DNA of 64,000 nucleotides from Leeia speluncae (GTDB lineage Bacteria; Pseudomonadota; Gammaproteobacteria; Burkholderiales; Leeiaceae): NCBI RefSeq assembly GCF_020564625.1, contig NZ_JAJBZT010000006.1, positions 186,001 to 250,000 of the forward strand, read 5' to 3'. Shown piece by piece: positions 52,884 to 61,513 of this stretch (position 1 is its first letter; each line of letters starts with the position of its first letter). The notes under the pieces were generated by a model. It saw only the letters and a program-made list of their open reading frames with translations, ran no database searches and was not told where the DNA came from. The position numbers and the translations under genes were made by a program.

Positions 52884-53483
52884 ATGTCAAGCAATGATGA
52901 AGCCGTGCTTGCCTTGATATTAGCGGGTGGTGAAGGGCGCCGGATGGGCGGTGCCGATAAAGGGTTGGTAGTGCGGAATGGCCAACCGTTAATTGCCAAT
53001 GCGATCGCTACGCTGAAGTCTTTTTTTGCACTCAATTCGATATCTGAACATCTTTGGATATCCGCCAACCGAAATCTAGATCATTACCATACTCTCAATG
53101 TGACAGGCATTGTGTCTGATGTACATGATGAATTTTTAGGCCCAATGGCTGGGCTTGAAAGTGCTTTGGGTATCCCGAACTGGGAATGGTTAGTTTGCTC
53201 GCCTTGCGATATGCCATTCATCCACGCAGCGGTTTTTTCTCAATTGTGGCATCACCGAGTCAATGAAGGTGTGTCGATCGCGGCTATTGAGCAAGATGGG
53301 AATGAGAGGTGGTTTCCCGTGCTGACGGTTTCGCATCGCCGTGCGGTAGAGAGGCTGCCTGACTTACTGACTTCAGGTAATCGATCATTAATGAGCTGGA
53401 TTCAGCAAGTGCCACATCAAGTGGTCAATTTTGAAAATACACATGCTTTCCAAAACTGTAATACAAAAAATGATCTGGTTTAG
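52884..53483 (+). CDS. mobA: Molybdenum cofactor guanylyltransferase
   Basis: A 199-residue nucleotidyltransferase that attaches GMP to molybdopterin, producing the bis-MGD precursor. The N-terminal ALILAGGEGRRMGGADKGL is the GTP-binding signature; GPMAGLESAL and CSPCDMPFI follow in the expected places. It lies 18 bp after moaE and completes a short cofactor operon with moaD and moaE. ATG 52884 was preferred to an in-frame TTG directly before it. Confidence 0.92.
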   Translation: MSSNDEAVLALILAGGEGRRMGGADKGLVVRNGQPLIANAIATLKSFFALNSISEHLWISANRNLDHYHTLNVTGIVSDVHDEFLGPMAGLESALGIPNWEWLVCSPCDMPFIHAAVFSQLWHHRVNEGVSIAAIEQDGNERWFPVLTVSHRRAVERLPDLLTSGNRSLMSWIQQVPHQVVNFENTHAFQNCNTKNDLV

Positions 53484-53510
53484 ATAACTACGATTTAAAT
53501 GATGATTTGT

Positions 53511-54086
53511 CTATGGTAGTTGTTGATTGACCTGAGCCAAGTACATATCTGCTAGACTACTGCCATTCTTGCTATCGCGTAATGCGGTAATCCACGGTGC
53601 CACACATCTCTTTAGGGATTCAACATCTTTAGCCGCCTCAATCCGTCGAATTACATCAGCGCCCATAATCCCTAGATACTGACGACCACTATCGGCCATC
53701 CATTGTTTGATAGCATCAAAATTTTCAGGAAGTGGGGTGATAGCTTGAGCTATCGGTGTTTCAATTGCCGCAGCAATTGGCGTTGATTGAGGATGGTGGC
53801 TGTCTATGATGCTTGTGTCGACTGTTGTCGTGGTCTCTACAGAAATTTGTCGATCTTCAATAGAATAGATTTCAGTCTCTGTCGCATGCTGAATTAAGCC
53901 ATTGTTTAACAAATGATGAAGATGGTCGATGAAGTCATGCTGAAGACCGCTTAGTGTAGATAGCACGGCAGCCGTTTTCTTACCATCAATCAAGATAAGT
54001 AGTCGACGTGCTTTGTGCGACATTCCTTCGATGCGATTCTCTACAACCATGCGACCAAAATCGGTCTTTTCAAAGACTTGTTCCAT
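53511..54086 (-). CDS. Uncharacterised 191-residue protein with a winged-helix-like N-terminus
   Basis: I do not recognise a named family. The first 75 residues (ARRLLILIDGKKTAAVLSTL followed by DFIDHLHHLLNNGLIQ) look like a small helix-turn-helix or winged-helix domain with a wing. A Thr/Ile/Pro-rich linker (about residues 90-125) leads to a helical C-terminal part. GGAG lies 9 bp before the ATG. It is the first gene after mobA on the opposite strand, with no operon partner. A regulatory or response-associated role is a guess. Confidence 0.55.
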   Translation of the reverse strand: MEQVFEKTDFGRMVVENRIEGMSHKARRLLILIDGKKTAAVLSTLSGLQHDFIDHLHHLLNNGLIQHATETEIYSIEDRQISVETTTTVDTSIIDSHHPQSTPIAAAIETPIAQAITPLPENFDAIKQWMADSGRQYLGIMGADVIRRIEAAKDVESLKRCVAPWITALRDSKNGSSLADMYLAQVNQQLP

Positions 54087-54170
54087 CACTACTTACTCCA
54101 ATAGCCCCTGTTTCGCCAGCGATTTTAGCTTGGAAAAGTGACAGGGGTATTGCAGTAATATGACGGTCAC

Positions 54171-55328
54171 CTACAGCATGGGTCCTAATTCGTAAGCAAT
54201 TTGACGAGCTTCGTCAGTTGGAATCACGTATGCAGGGAGTTTACTGTTTGCAGAGGTAATGATCGTTTCATTTGCCTCATTTTTTGACGCATCCAATTCA
54301 AACCCTAACCAAGCAAGTTTGTTGATGACCTCATCTCTAACAAATGCAGCATGTTCGCCGATACCGCCGGTAAAAATTAATCCATCCACACCACCTAAGA
54401 CAGAAATTAGCGCACCAATTTCTCTTACTAGGCGGTATACAAAGAGATCAATCGCAAATTTGGCTTCTGGTGCGTCACTTGCACGTAATGTACGCATGTC
54501 GCTAGAGATGCCTGAGACACCAAGTAGGCCTGACTGTTTGTACAGCAAGGTTTCAATGGCAGCATGATCCATATTCAGATGTTGCTGGCAATATAAAAGC
54601 ACACCAGGATCAACCTGACCGCTTCTCGTACCCATCATGAGCCCATCAAGTGCTGTAAAACCCATGCTGCTGGCGATGCTTCGGCCATTTTCTACGGCAC
54701 ATGCGCTAGCACCATTGCCAAGATGCATAATGACTGTTTTGCCATGGTATAGCTTTGGTGCAAGTTGCTTTAGTTTGTGAGCAATAAATGCGTATGAAAG
54801 CCCATGAAAACCGTAACGCCTTACGCCTTGCTCATAAAACTTCCGAGGCAGAGCAAACCACTGCGCTAATTCTGGTTCATTGGCATGAAAGGCCGTATCG
54901 AAAGAGGCAAACTGCGGTAATTCAGGATACAGACGCAATAGTGCCTCAATCGCCGAAAGGTTATGTGGCTGATGTAATGGTGCCAGCGGAATAAATGCTT
55001 TTAAAGCATCAATGACTTCCGGCGTCACTTTAACCGTTTCATGGAAGATAGGTCCGCCATGCACAACACGGTGACCAGCCGCGGTTAAAGTAAAACCTAG
55101 CTCTTTCACCCAGTCGAGTAGAAGAGTTAACATTTTGTCGTGGCGGTTTACGAGTGCTTCTGTATTCCATTTAATGGCTACTTCTTTACCAAGCCATGCT
55201 TCACCAGTAATTAGTCCATCGTGCGCATCTAATGCACCATGAGCAACCTTAGGGCCGGGTAGGCCACCTTCGTGCTCAAATAGCTCAAATTTTAGGGTAG
55301 AGGAGCCCGCATTAAAGACAATTAGCAT
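54171..55328 (-). CDS. ackA: Acetate kinase
   Basis: A 385-residue acetate kinase converting acetyl phosphate and ADP to acetate and ATP. The starting FNAGSSTLKFELFE, HRVVHGGPIF, FDTAFH, HLGNGASACAVENG, TRSGQVDPG and FTGGIGEHAAFVRD motifs are all present. It is the last gene of a fabI-pta-ackA unit, separated from pta by 4 bp. Length is slightly below the 400 usual for enteric AckA. Confidence 0.95.
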   Translation of the reverse strand: MLIVFNAGSSTLKFELFEHEGGLPGPKVAHGALDAHDGLITGEAWLGKEVAIKWNTEALVNRHDKMLTLLLDWVKELGFTLTAAGHRVVHGGPIFHETVKVTPEVIDALKAFIPLAPLHQPHNLSAIEALLRLYPELPQFASFDTAFHANEPELAQWFALPRKFYEQGVRRYGFHGLSYAFIAHKLKQLAPKLYHGKTVIMHLGNGASACAVENGRSIASSMGFTALDGLMMGTRSGQVDPGVLLYCQQHLNMDHAAIETLLYKQSGLLGVSGISSDMRTLRASDAPEAKFAIDLFVYRLVREIGALISVLGGVDGLIFTGGIGEHAAFVRDEVINKLAWLGFELDASKNEANETIITSANSKLPAYVIPTDEARQIAYELGPML

Positions 55329-55332
55329 CGTT

Positions 55333-56340
55333 TTATTTCCTTAGGAAATTTGCCATAAGTTGAGCAACGGCGGCAGAAGCTAAACGAGATACCGCGCTAT
55401 CTGAACGACTAGTTAGCATAATTGGTACTCGAGCACCAAGCACAATTCCTGCTGAATGTGCGTTAGATAGCCAAGTTAATTGTTTGGCTAAAATATTGCC
55501 AGCTTCTAATTCTGGGGCAACCAAAATATCTGCCTCGCCAGAAACCACGGATTTAATGCCTTTTTGAGCGGCAGCATCTGCAGAAATCGCATTATCAAAT
55601 GCTAATGGGCCATCTAAAATACCGCCTTTAATTTGGCCGCGTTCTGCCATTTTGCAAAGCGCGGCTGCATCTAGTGTGGCTGGCATGGTTGGGTTGACCG
55701 TCTCAACTGCACATAAAATAGCAACTTTTGGCGTGCTAATTCCTAACGCTTGGGCAAGCTCAATCGCATTTTGCACAATGTCTGCTTTGGTGGTTAGGTC
55801 TGGCAAGATGTTCACTGCGCCATCGGTGATTAGCAGTTGCTTATGGTAAGTTGGCACATCCATCACAAATACATGAGATAGCCTTCTAGCCGTGCGTAGT
55901 CCGTGGGTTTTATCCAATACGGCAGAAAGGAGTTCGTCTGAATGCAAGCTACCCTTCATGAGTGAGTGTGCGAACCCTCTTTTCACTAGGGAAACCGCAA
56001 TTTCTGCGGATTGATGGCTGTGTTCTGTCGGGATGATGCTAAATGGTGGAATCTCGTAAGAATCTGCATCATTACTACGCTGATGAAACGCTAGATCAAC
56101 TGTTTTAAAGCGGCTGATATCTAGTTTATGTTCTCTCGCTACTTGCCGAATCTTAGAGACCGGACCAACCAAAATCGGTTGAATGAGTCCTGCTTCCATG
56201 GCTTCTAACGCACCGGTTAACGATACGTCATCACATGGGTGTGCCACTGCGGTAATCACTGGAGGAAGCTTTTTGGCTTGTTCCATTAGATCACGATAAC
56301 GGGGGGAGTTATCAATGTAGTTTTGATCTGCTTTATTCAT
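55333..56340 (-). CDS. pta: Phosphate acetyltransferase (short, PTA/PTB family)
   Basis: A 335-residue enzyme of the phosphate acetyl/butyryltransferase family, without the long N-terminal domain of enteric Pta. Blocks include AVAHPCDDVSLTGALEAMEAG, HSLMKGSLHSDELLSAVLD and GGILDGPLAFDNAISADAA-type sequence (about residues 240-265), with the C-terminal IVLGARVPIMLTSRSDSAVSR. It makes acetyl phosphate from acetyl-CoA, feeding AckA downstream. Some members accept butyryl-CoA, so the acyl chain length is not certain. Confidence 0.9.
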   Translation of the reverse strand: MNKADQNYIDNSPRYRDLMEQAKKLPPVITAVAHPCDDVSLTGALEAMEAGLIQPILVGPVSKIRQVAREHKLDISRFKTVDLAFHQRSNDADSYEIPPFSIIPTEHSHQSAEIAVSLVKRGFAHSLMKGSLHSDELLSAVLDKTHGLRTARRLSHVFVMDVPTYHKQLLITDGAVNILPDLTTKADIVQNAIELAQALGISTPKVAILCAVETVNPTMPATLDAAALCKMAERGQIKGGILDGPLAFDNAISADAAAQKGIKSVVSGEADILVAPELEAGNILAKQLTWLSNAHSAGIVLGARVPIMLTSRSDSAVSRLASAAVAQLMANFLRK

Positions 56341-56370
56341 GTGAGTGTCCTTTTGAGATCAATCAATGGA

Positions 56371-57132
56371 TTAACCAATGATGTGGTAGCCAGCATCGAT
56401 GTATTCTGTATTTCCAGTAATACCTCTTGCGCCGTCAGAACCCAAAAAGGCAGCTAAAGCGCCGACTTCTTCGATGGTCACTAGGCGATGCTCCGGTGCA
56501 TCATGAATCGCCGTATTCATTAGTGATTCAAACTCTGGTAAGCCACTTGCTGCACGGGTGGCCAATGGCCCTGGAGAAATCGCATTGACACGGATTTTGC
56601 TTGGGCCCATGTTATCGGCAAGGTAACGAACCGATGCCTCAAGTGCCGCTTTTACTGGTCCCATCATGTTGTAATTGCGAACAACTTTTTCAGAACCGTA
56701 ATAGCTCATGGTAATGATACTGCCGCCATTGACCATTAATGGTTCGGCTTCTTTTGCTAAGCGAATCAATGAGTGGCAAGAAACATCCATTGCGCGTGCA
56801 AAACCTGCTGCAGAGCAATCAACTAAGCGACCATGAAGATCATCTTTTTCTGCAAACGCGATTGAATGAAGAGCGATATCCAATTTGCCGTACTTTTCTT
56901 TGATAAAGCCAAATACGTTTTCTAACTCGCCAGGGAACTCAACATTTAAAGGAAGTAAATCGGCATGAATGCTATCTGCTAATGGACGAACAAATTTTTC
57001 TGCTTTCTCATTGAGATGAGTTAGAACAACAATTGCACCTGCCTCGTGGAATGCTTTTGCACATCCCCAAGCAATACTATGTTCGTTTGCTACACCAACG
57101 ACTAATGCGATTTTTCCGGTTAACATGCCCAT
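56371..57132 (-). CDS. fabI: Enoyl-ACP reductase, FabI type
   Basis: A 253-residue short-chain-dehydrogenase-fold enzyme of the FabI group: the start LTGKIALVVGVANEHSIAWG is diagnostic, as are HSIAFAEKDDLHG and the Tyr-x6-Lys of YNMMGPVKAALEASV. It reduces trans-2-enoyl-ACP in the last step of each fatty-acid cycle, but it sits here with pta and ackA rather than with the fab cluster at 41-47 kb. The ATG at 57132 has AAGGGG 7 bp before it. Confidence 0.87.
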   Translation of the reverse strand: MGMLTGKIALVVGVANEHSIAWGCAKAFHEAGAIVVLTHLNEKAEKFVRPLADSIHADLLPLNVEFPGELENVFGFIKEKYGKLDIALHSIAFAEKDDLHGRLVDCSAAGFARAMDVSCHSLIRLAKEAEPLMVNGGSIITMSYYGSEKVVRNYNMMGPVKAALEASVRYLADNMGPSKIRVNAISPGPLATRAASGLPEFESLMNTAIHDAPEHRLVTIEEVGALAAFLGSDGARGITGNTEYIDAGYHIIG

Positions 57133-57282
57133 TTATTTACCCCTTTATATTGATTGTGCGTTGCAACAATAAGGAGAGAATAGGGGATTCAGATAACTCG
57201 GTCAATCCATGACGAATGAAAATGAGTGGAAGTTTGAATTAAGTCAAATTTACATAAATTAAGCTAAGTAAATAGATGTGAA

Positions 57283-58173
57283 TTACGCATTATTTAATTT
57301 TTTAGCAATATTTAACAGGTTCTTAATTGTTGGATTAGGATCATGTCTTCTGGTGACTAAAGTAAGTGTGGATTCTTGCTCAATATCCAATAATGGTTTG
57401 TAAACCACATTGGGTATTTTTAGCTGGCAGATGGATGCTGGTACTGCCGCAATCCCTAACCCTCCTCCTACTAAGGCTAGTGTGGTAATAAAGTCTTTGG
57501 TTGGTAAAGACACTTGCGGTGTAAATCCTGCTTTTTCACCAATTTCTGCTAGTGAAGAGGTAAAGCCGAAATCCTGTTGAAACTGAGGCGTGATAAAGGC
57601 TTCATTGATGAGATCTGAGCTGACTAATGCCGCCTTAGTTGCTAATAAATGGACGGCAGGCAAGGCGATATAGGTTTTCTCCTGATGCAGGATAATGGCT
57701 TCATAATTTGCAGTGTGACCAGAAAGTGTCCGAACGATACAGGCATCTAGTTTCCCTTCTTCAAGCATCTGGAGTTGAGTGGGGCTTTCTAACGCTTGTA
57801 AGCCAATATGTAGATGAGGAGCGGTGTTTCGAATCTCACTGATGAGCAATTGGACAATACCTGCACAAGCTGCAGAGATGACATAGCCCAGTTCTAACGA
57901 GCCAATCTCTCCTCGCCCAGCTTGCTTGACCAGCATTTCGGTGCGCTTGATTTGAAAAAGCGTTTGTCTCGCCTCTTCTAAAAATAACTTTCCTGCCGTG
58001 GTTAAGGAAACTGATCGTTTAGTTCTTTGGACTAGTCGAACCCCTAGTGAACTCTCTAGGTTTTGCAATTGCATGCTTAATGCAGATGGCGCTATATCTA
58101 GCGCTTCTGCCGCTTTAGCAAAATGTAGATGTTCAGCAAGAGTGACAAAATATTTTAATTGTCTAAAGTCCAT
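57283..58173 (-). CDS. LysR-family transcriptional regulator
   Basis: A 296-residue LysR protein. The N-terminal winged helix (MDFRQLKYFVTLAEHLHFAK, ALDIAPSALSMQLQNLE) and the effector-binding domain (residues 90-290) fit the family. It is the last gene of the glaH-lhgO unit (24 bp after lhgO), so it likely controls that operon. A candidate binding site lies upstream of glaH at 60506-60522. Confidence 0.92.
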   Translation of the reverse strand: MDFRQLKYFVTLAEHLHFAKAAEALDIAPSALSMQLQNLESSLGVRLVQRTKRSVSLTTAGKLFLEEARQTLFQIKRTEMLVKQAGRGEIGSLELGYVISAACAGIVQLLISEIRNTAPHLHIGLQALESPTQLQMLEEGKLDACIVRTLSGHTANYEAIILHQEKTYIALPAVHLLATKAALVSSDLINEAFITPQFQQDFGFTSSLAEIGEKAGFTPQVSLPTKDFITTLALVGGGLGIAAVPASICQLKIPNVVYKPLLDIEQESTLTLVTRRHDPNPTIKNLLNIAKKLNNA

Positions 58174-58197
58174 GATGGGCGTATTTCGAATTTAGGC

Positions 58198-59391
58198 CTA
58201 GCTAGGCAGTGATTCAACAATATGTTTACCAATCTCAATCGAGGCGGTAGCAGCAGGCGAGGGGGCATTACAAACGTGTGTACAGCGTGCCTTTTGAATG
58301 ATATGAAAATCATCTACTAACTCACCGTTTGGTTTGAGTGCTTGTGCTCTGATACCTGCTGGTGCGGGCGTTAAGTCATCCCCAGTAATTTCTGGAATCA
58401 GTTGCTGTAGGCTTTTCACAAAAGCGGCTTTACTAAAGGATCTCACCATTTCTTCTAGCCCTTCTTTCCAATACTTGGCACTTAACTGCCAAAAACCTTT
58501 GTATTGAAGGACTTCAATTAGATCTTTCAGATTGATATCTGATTTCTGATAGCCTTCACGAGAAAGCGCGAGCACGGCATTTGGCCCAGCTTCTACGTGC
58601 CCTCCAATCATCCTCGTGTAATGTACACCTAAAAATGGGAAAGAAGGATTTGGGACCGGGTAGATAAGGTGTTTTACTAAATGGCGTTTCTCCGGCTTTA
58701 ATTCAAAGTACTCACCTCTAAATGGAATAATTTTGAGATCTGCCGTTGGTTCTGCCATGTTGGCGACTCTGTCACTGTATAAGCCTGCACAGTTAATGAC
58801 GTGTTTGCCAATAAATTCTTGTTGCTTTGTTTTAACGATGACAAATTGATTTTGATAGGATAGGTTGGTTACTTGGGTATCTAACAAAATTTCTCCACCT
58901 GATGATGTAACCAATTTAGCAAAGGTTTCGCAGACTTGTCTGTAATTCACAATCCCTGCACTAGGCACTTGGATTGCTTCTAATCCACTTACATGCGGTT
59001 CAATTTCATTTAATTGTTCTGGATTTAATCGTTTAATCGAAAGTCCATTTTGTAAGCCACGTTGATATAGGTTATCTAAGTGAAGTAATTCCTCTACTTT
59101 TGTAGCAACAATCACTTTTCCACATAATTCATACGCTATATCGTGTTTTTCGCAAAATTCAATCATGGATTGATTGCCATCACGAGCAAACTTCGCTTTA
59201 AAACTACCCGGTTTATAATAAATGCCAGAATGAATGACACCACTATTGTGTCCGGTCTGGTGGGCGGCTAGTGAAGATTCTTTTTCTAATAGGAGAATGG
59301 AGGCGTTTGGCTTTTTTTGCGTAATTTCAAATGCGGTAGATAGGCCAACAATTCCGCCACCAATAATAATGTAATCGTACTGTGTGCTCAT
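58198..59391 (-). CDS. lhgO: L-2-hydroxyglutarate dehydrogenase/oxidase
   Basis: A 397-residue FAD enzyme of the DAO superfamily, the LhgO type: the FAD motif YIIIGGGIVGLSTAFEI, the HQTGHNSGVIHSGIYYKPGS block (residues about 45-64) and the C-terminal CTHVCNAPSPAATASIEIG are characteristic. It oxidises L-2-hydroxyglutarate to 2-oxoglutarate, passing electrons to quinone. It follows glaH by about 85 bp; the pair converts glutarate to 2-oxoglutarate. Confidence 0.9.
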   Translation of the reverse strand: MSTQYDYIIIGGGIVGLSTAFEITQKKPNASILLLEKESSLAAHQTGHNSGVIHSGIYYKPGSFKAKFARDGNQSMIEFCEKHDIAYELCGKVIVATKVEELLHLDNLYQRGLQNGLSIKRLNPEQLNEIEPHVSGLEAIQVPSAGIVNYRQVCETFAKLVTSSGGEILLDTQVTNLSYQNQFVIVKTKQQEFIGKHVINCAGLYSDRVANMAEPTADLKIIPFRGEYFELKPEKRHLVKHLIYPVPNPSFPFLGVHYTRMIGGHVEAGPNAVLALSREGYQKSDINLKDLIEVLQYKGFWQLSAKYWKEGLEEMVRSFSKAAFVKSLQQLIPEITGDDLTPAPAGIRAQALKPNGELVDDFHIIQKARCTHVCNAPSPAATASIEIGKHIVESLPS

Positions 59392-59476
59392 CTGAACAAC
59401 CCTTTTACAGCGAGTTTCTTTGATGAATTGCAGTGTTTGCTTTAGCTAGAGACACTGCAATTCTTTTAAATGTATC

Positions 59477-60421
59477 TTAGTGATTCGAGAAAGTACCTCG
59501 CTGACGCATAAGTTCACGGTGTAATTCAGGATGCTTTTCAAATGCAGCTCTACCGTGTAACCAAAATGCGTTATTAATCATAACTAACTGGCCAACAGGT
59601 AGAGGCATTGCTCGTGTTTCTGGTGCATTTTCCATTGAGTCGGATAAATTTTTAAGCCATGTTGCATGTTCAATCGTTTCTGGACAAACAAATTGATCAA
59701 TGAAGCAAATGCATGGTTTATCATTTTGTAGAAAAAAAGTTCGTCGTTGAATCGATTGCTGCACATTTTTTGAGGGCGGAGCCTTGTAAGTAAACTCATA
59801 GCTTGCCAGTGGGTGTTGACTATAGGTGGGTAGATCTTCCCAGTCATCCAAATGCAGTAAGCGAGACTCGCCGCCACTTGCATTCAGTTCTTCGAACTTC
59901 ATCATGAGTAGCCAATCTGTTGGCTCATCAACAAATGTACCATCGGTATGTAAGGTAAATAAGCGGTATGCTTGTCTTAGGTAAGAGTCGCTCGTGTCCG
60001 TGTCTTTAACCAGAAACCTTGCATAGTAAGTACCTGACATGGCATCAAAATTTGCTGTGCCAATTAGATGACTGATCGCAGTGCCAAATTTGATATATAC
60101 CTCTTTGTCGATCGAGCTTTCTTGTAAGCCGATGGTGAACCCGCCAGATTCTCTATCGTGAATAATTGCGCGCAACCTACGTTTAAAGTCTGTATCGACC
60201 AACTCAGCCAAGATAGATGCAATGACAAATCGCATGTAGGGAATATATTCTAAATTCTGGCTGCTAATATGCGCAGTACGTTCGATGAACAGAGTTAGTG
60301 CTTCTGTATTCAGTTCTACTTGATAAAGTCGATGGTGGTGTGGATGTGCGCTAATTTGATAGCGATTACCTGTATGTAGGTGATCTTTTGATTGAATTTC
60401 TTGCTTATTAATAGCATTCAT
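59477..60421 (-). CDS. glaH: Glutarate 2-hydroxylase (CsiD/GlaH, Fe(II)/2-oxoglutarate oxygenase)
   Basis: A 314-residue Fe(II)/2-oxoglutarate-dependent oxygenase. The iron-binding His and Asp are in FTLHTDGTFVDEP, the distal His in FWLHGRAAF followed by an arginine in HRELMRQRG that should bind 2-oxoglutarate. It hydroxylates glutarate to L-2-hydroxyglutarate, the substrate of LhgO. The start at 60421 has AGGAGC 8 bp upstream; an in-frame start 60 bp earlier was rejected. GlaH normally serves lysine degradation through glutarate. Confidence 0.9.
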   Translation of the reverse strand: MNAINKQEIQSKDHLHTGNRYQISAHPHHHRLYQVELNTEALTLFIERTAHISSQNLEYIPYMRFVIASILAELVDTDFKRRLRAIIHDRESGGFTIGLQESSIDKEVYIKFGTAISHLIGTANFDAMSGTYYARFLVKDTDTSDSYLRQAYRLFTLHTDGTFVDEPTDWLLMMKFEELNASGGESRLLHLDDWEDLPTYSQHPLASYEFTYKAPPSKNVQQSIQRRTFFLQNDKPCICFIDQFVCPETIEHATWLKNLSDSMENAPETRAMPLPVGQLVMINNAFWLHGRAAFEKHPELHRELMRQRGTFSNH

Positions 60422-60456
60422 TATTGTGCTCCTCATTGTGTGGGGGATGTGTACAC

Positions 60457-60485
60457 AGTGTAAGAAGCGCTTATCAACCAATCAA
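60457..60485 (-). promoter_or_regulatory. Candidate glaH promoter
   Basis: On the minus strand TTGATT (60480-60485) and TACACT (60457-60462) are exactly 17 bp apart, about 40 bp before the glaH start. A 10-bp palindrome TGTGTACACA (60448-60457) overlaps the expected transcription start. Confidence 0.55.
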
Positions 60486-60505
60486 TGCAGATAGATTTGG
60501 ATTTA

Positions 60506-60522
60506 ATTCAGAAATACTGAAT
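60506..60522 (-). promoter_or_regulatory. LysR-type T-N11-A box upstream of glaH
   Basis: A perfect dyad ATTCAG-AAATA-CTGAAT containing T-N11-A. It is centred about 64 bp before the predicted transcription start, the usual position of a LysR recognition site, and the lysR gene is at the end of the operon it would control. Confidence 0.6.
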
Positions 60523-60540
60523 AGTTGGAATAAACTGTTT

Positions 60541-60569
60541 AAAATAAAAAAACCAGCGATACGCTGGTT
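60541..60569 (-). terminator. Terminator of the mogA-ghrA operon
   Basis: On the minus strand AACCAGCG / CGCTGGTT (8-bp stem, 3-nt loop) is followed by a long T-rich tail, 27 bp after the ghrA stop codon. Confidence 0.85.
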
Positions 60570-60595
60570 CTTTTACAGGTTAGCCTAGCCGCTGG

Positions 60596-61513
60596 TTAGT
60601 ACCCCTTCGTTCTATCTACTAACCCACTTGGTGACTTGCCTTCTAGTACGAGTGTTAACTTGGCGGCGATTTGAGCCACCGAGTCTTGCATGGGGGTAAT
60701 ACCTGCAATATGAGGGGTTACTCTGATCTTTGCATGAGACCAGAATATGTGGCTAGCCGGCAACGGCTCAGTCTTGAACACATCGAGCGCAGCACCAGAT
60801 AGCTGACCATTTTCTAATGCTTCTAGTAGATCCTTTTCTACTAACTGCGCACCTCGCGCAATATTAATTAGATAACTACCTTTAGGCATCTGGCTAAATA
60901 GTGCTTTGGAAAGAATATTCTCTGTATCTGCGGTCAATGGCAATAAATTAACAAGCACTTTGCATCGACTAAGTGCATTGGTTAACCCTTCTTGACCATA
61001 AACGGTTTCGATGCCATCAACAGGGATGTTCTGATTACGCCAACCAATAACGGGGAAACCAAGCGTCTGGCAGCGTTTAGCCACCACAGCGCCTAATTGG
61101 CCTAAACCTAATACACAAACCGGCCAATCTTGCTTGTTTAATAACTGATGTGGGTGCCAGATAGACTTTTGCTGTTGCTGACGATACTGCGCATCGTAAT
61201 AAAACCAATCTAGCAACATGCGTGTGACGTAATCTGCCATTTGTTCTGCCATTCCGCTGTTTTCTAATCGATAAAGCGGTAGGCTAGGGGGGCAGAAAGG
61301 CAGAAGTGCGTCTACGCCTGCACCAAGGGCAAACATCGCTTTCAGCGAGGTTTGCTTTTCAAATAAGCGAACAGGTGGTTTCCATGCAATTGCATAGTCA
61401 GCCCCTGCTGGTGCAGTTTCCCAATCTTCTAATTCAAGGTTAGGTAAGTATTGTTGGAAGGCTTTTTCCCAAATCTGCCGGGAATCTCCTTCAGAATAAA
61501 AAACAACGCGCAT
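60596..61513 (-). CDS. ghrA: Glyoxylate/hydroxypyruvate reductase A-type D-2-hydroxyacid dehydrogenase
   Basis: A 305-residue NAD(P)H-dependent reductase. The cofactor motif VLGLGQLGAVVAKR (about residues 140-153), the catalytic Arg in INIARGAQLVEKDLL, the Glu region and the catalytic His in VTPHIAGIT are present. The N-terminus MRVVFYSEGD fits GhrA. Translation starts at 61513, where the ATG overlaps the stop codon of the esterase gene (TAATG); the in-frame TTG at 61528 was rejected. Last gene of the mogA operon. Confidence 0.85.
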   Translation of the reverse strand: MRVVFYSEGDSRQIWEKAFQQYLPNLELEDWETAPAGADYAIAWKPPVRLFEKQTSLKAMFALGAGVDALLPFCPPSLPLYRLENSGMAEQMADYVTRMLLDWFYYDAQYRQQQQKSIWHPHQLLNKQDWPVCVLGLGQLGAVVAKRCQTLGFPVIGWRNQNIPVDGIETVYGQEGLTNALSRCKVLVNLLPLTADTENILSKALFSQMPKGSYLINIARGAQLVEKDLLEALENGQLSGAALDVFKTEPLPASHIFWSHAKIRVTPHIAGITPMQDSVAQIAAKLTLVLEGKSPSGLVDRTKGY

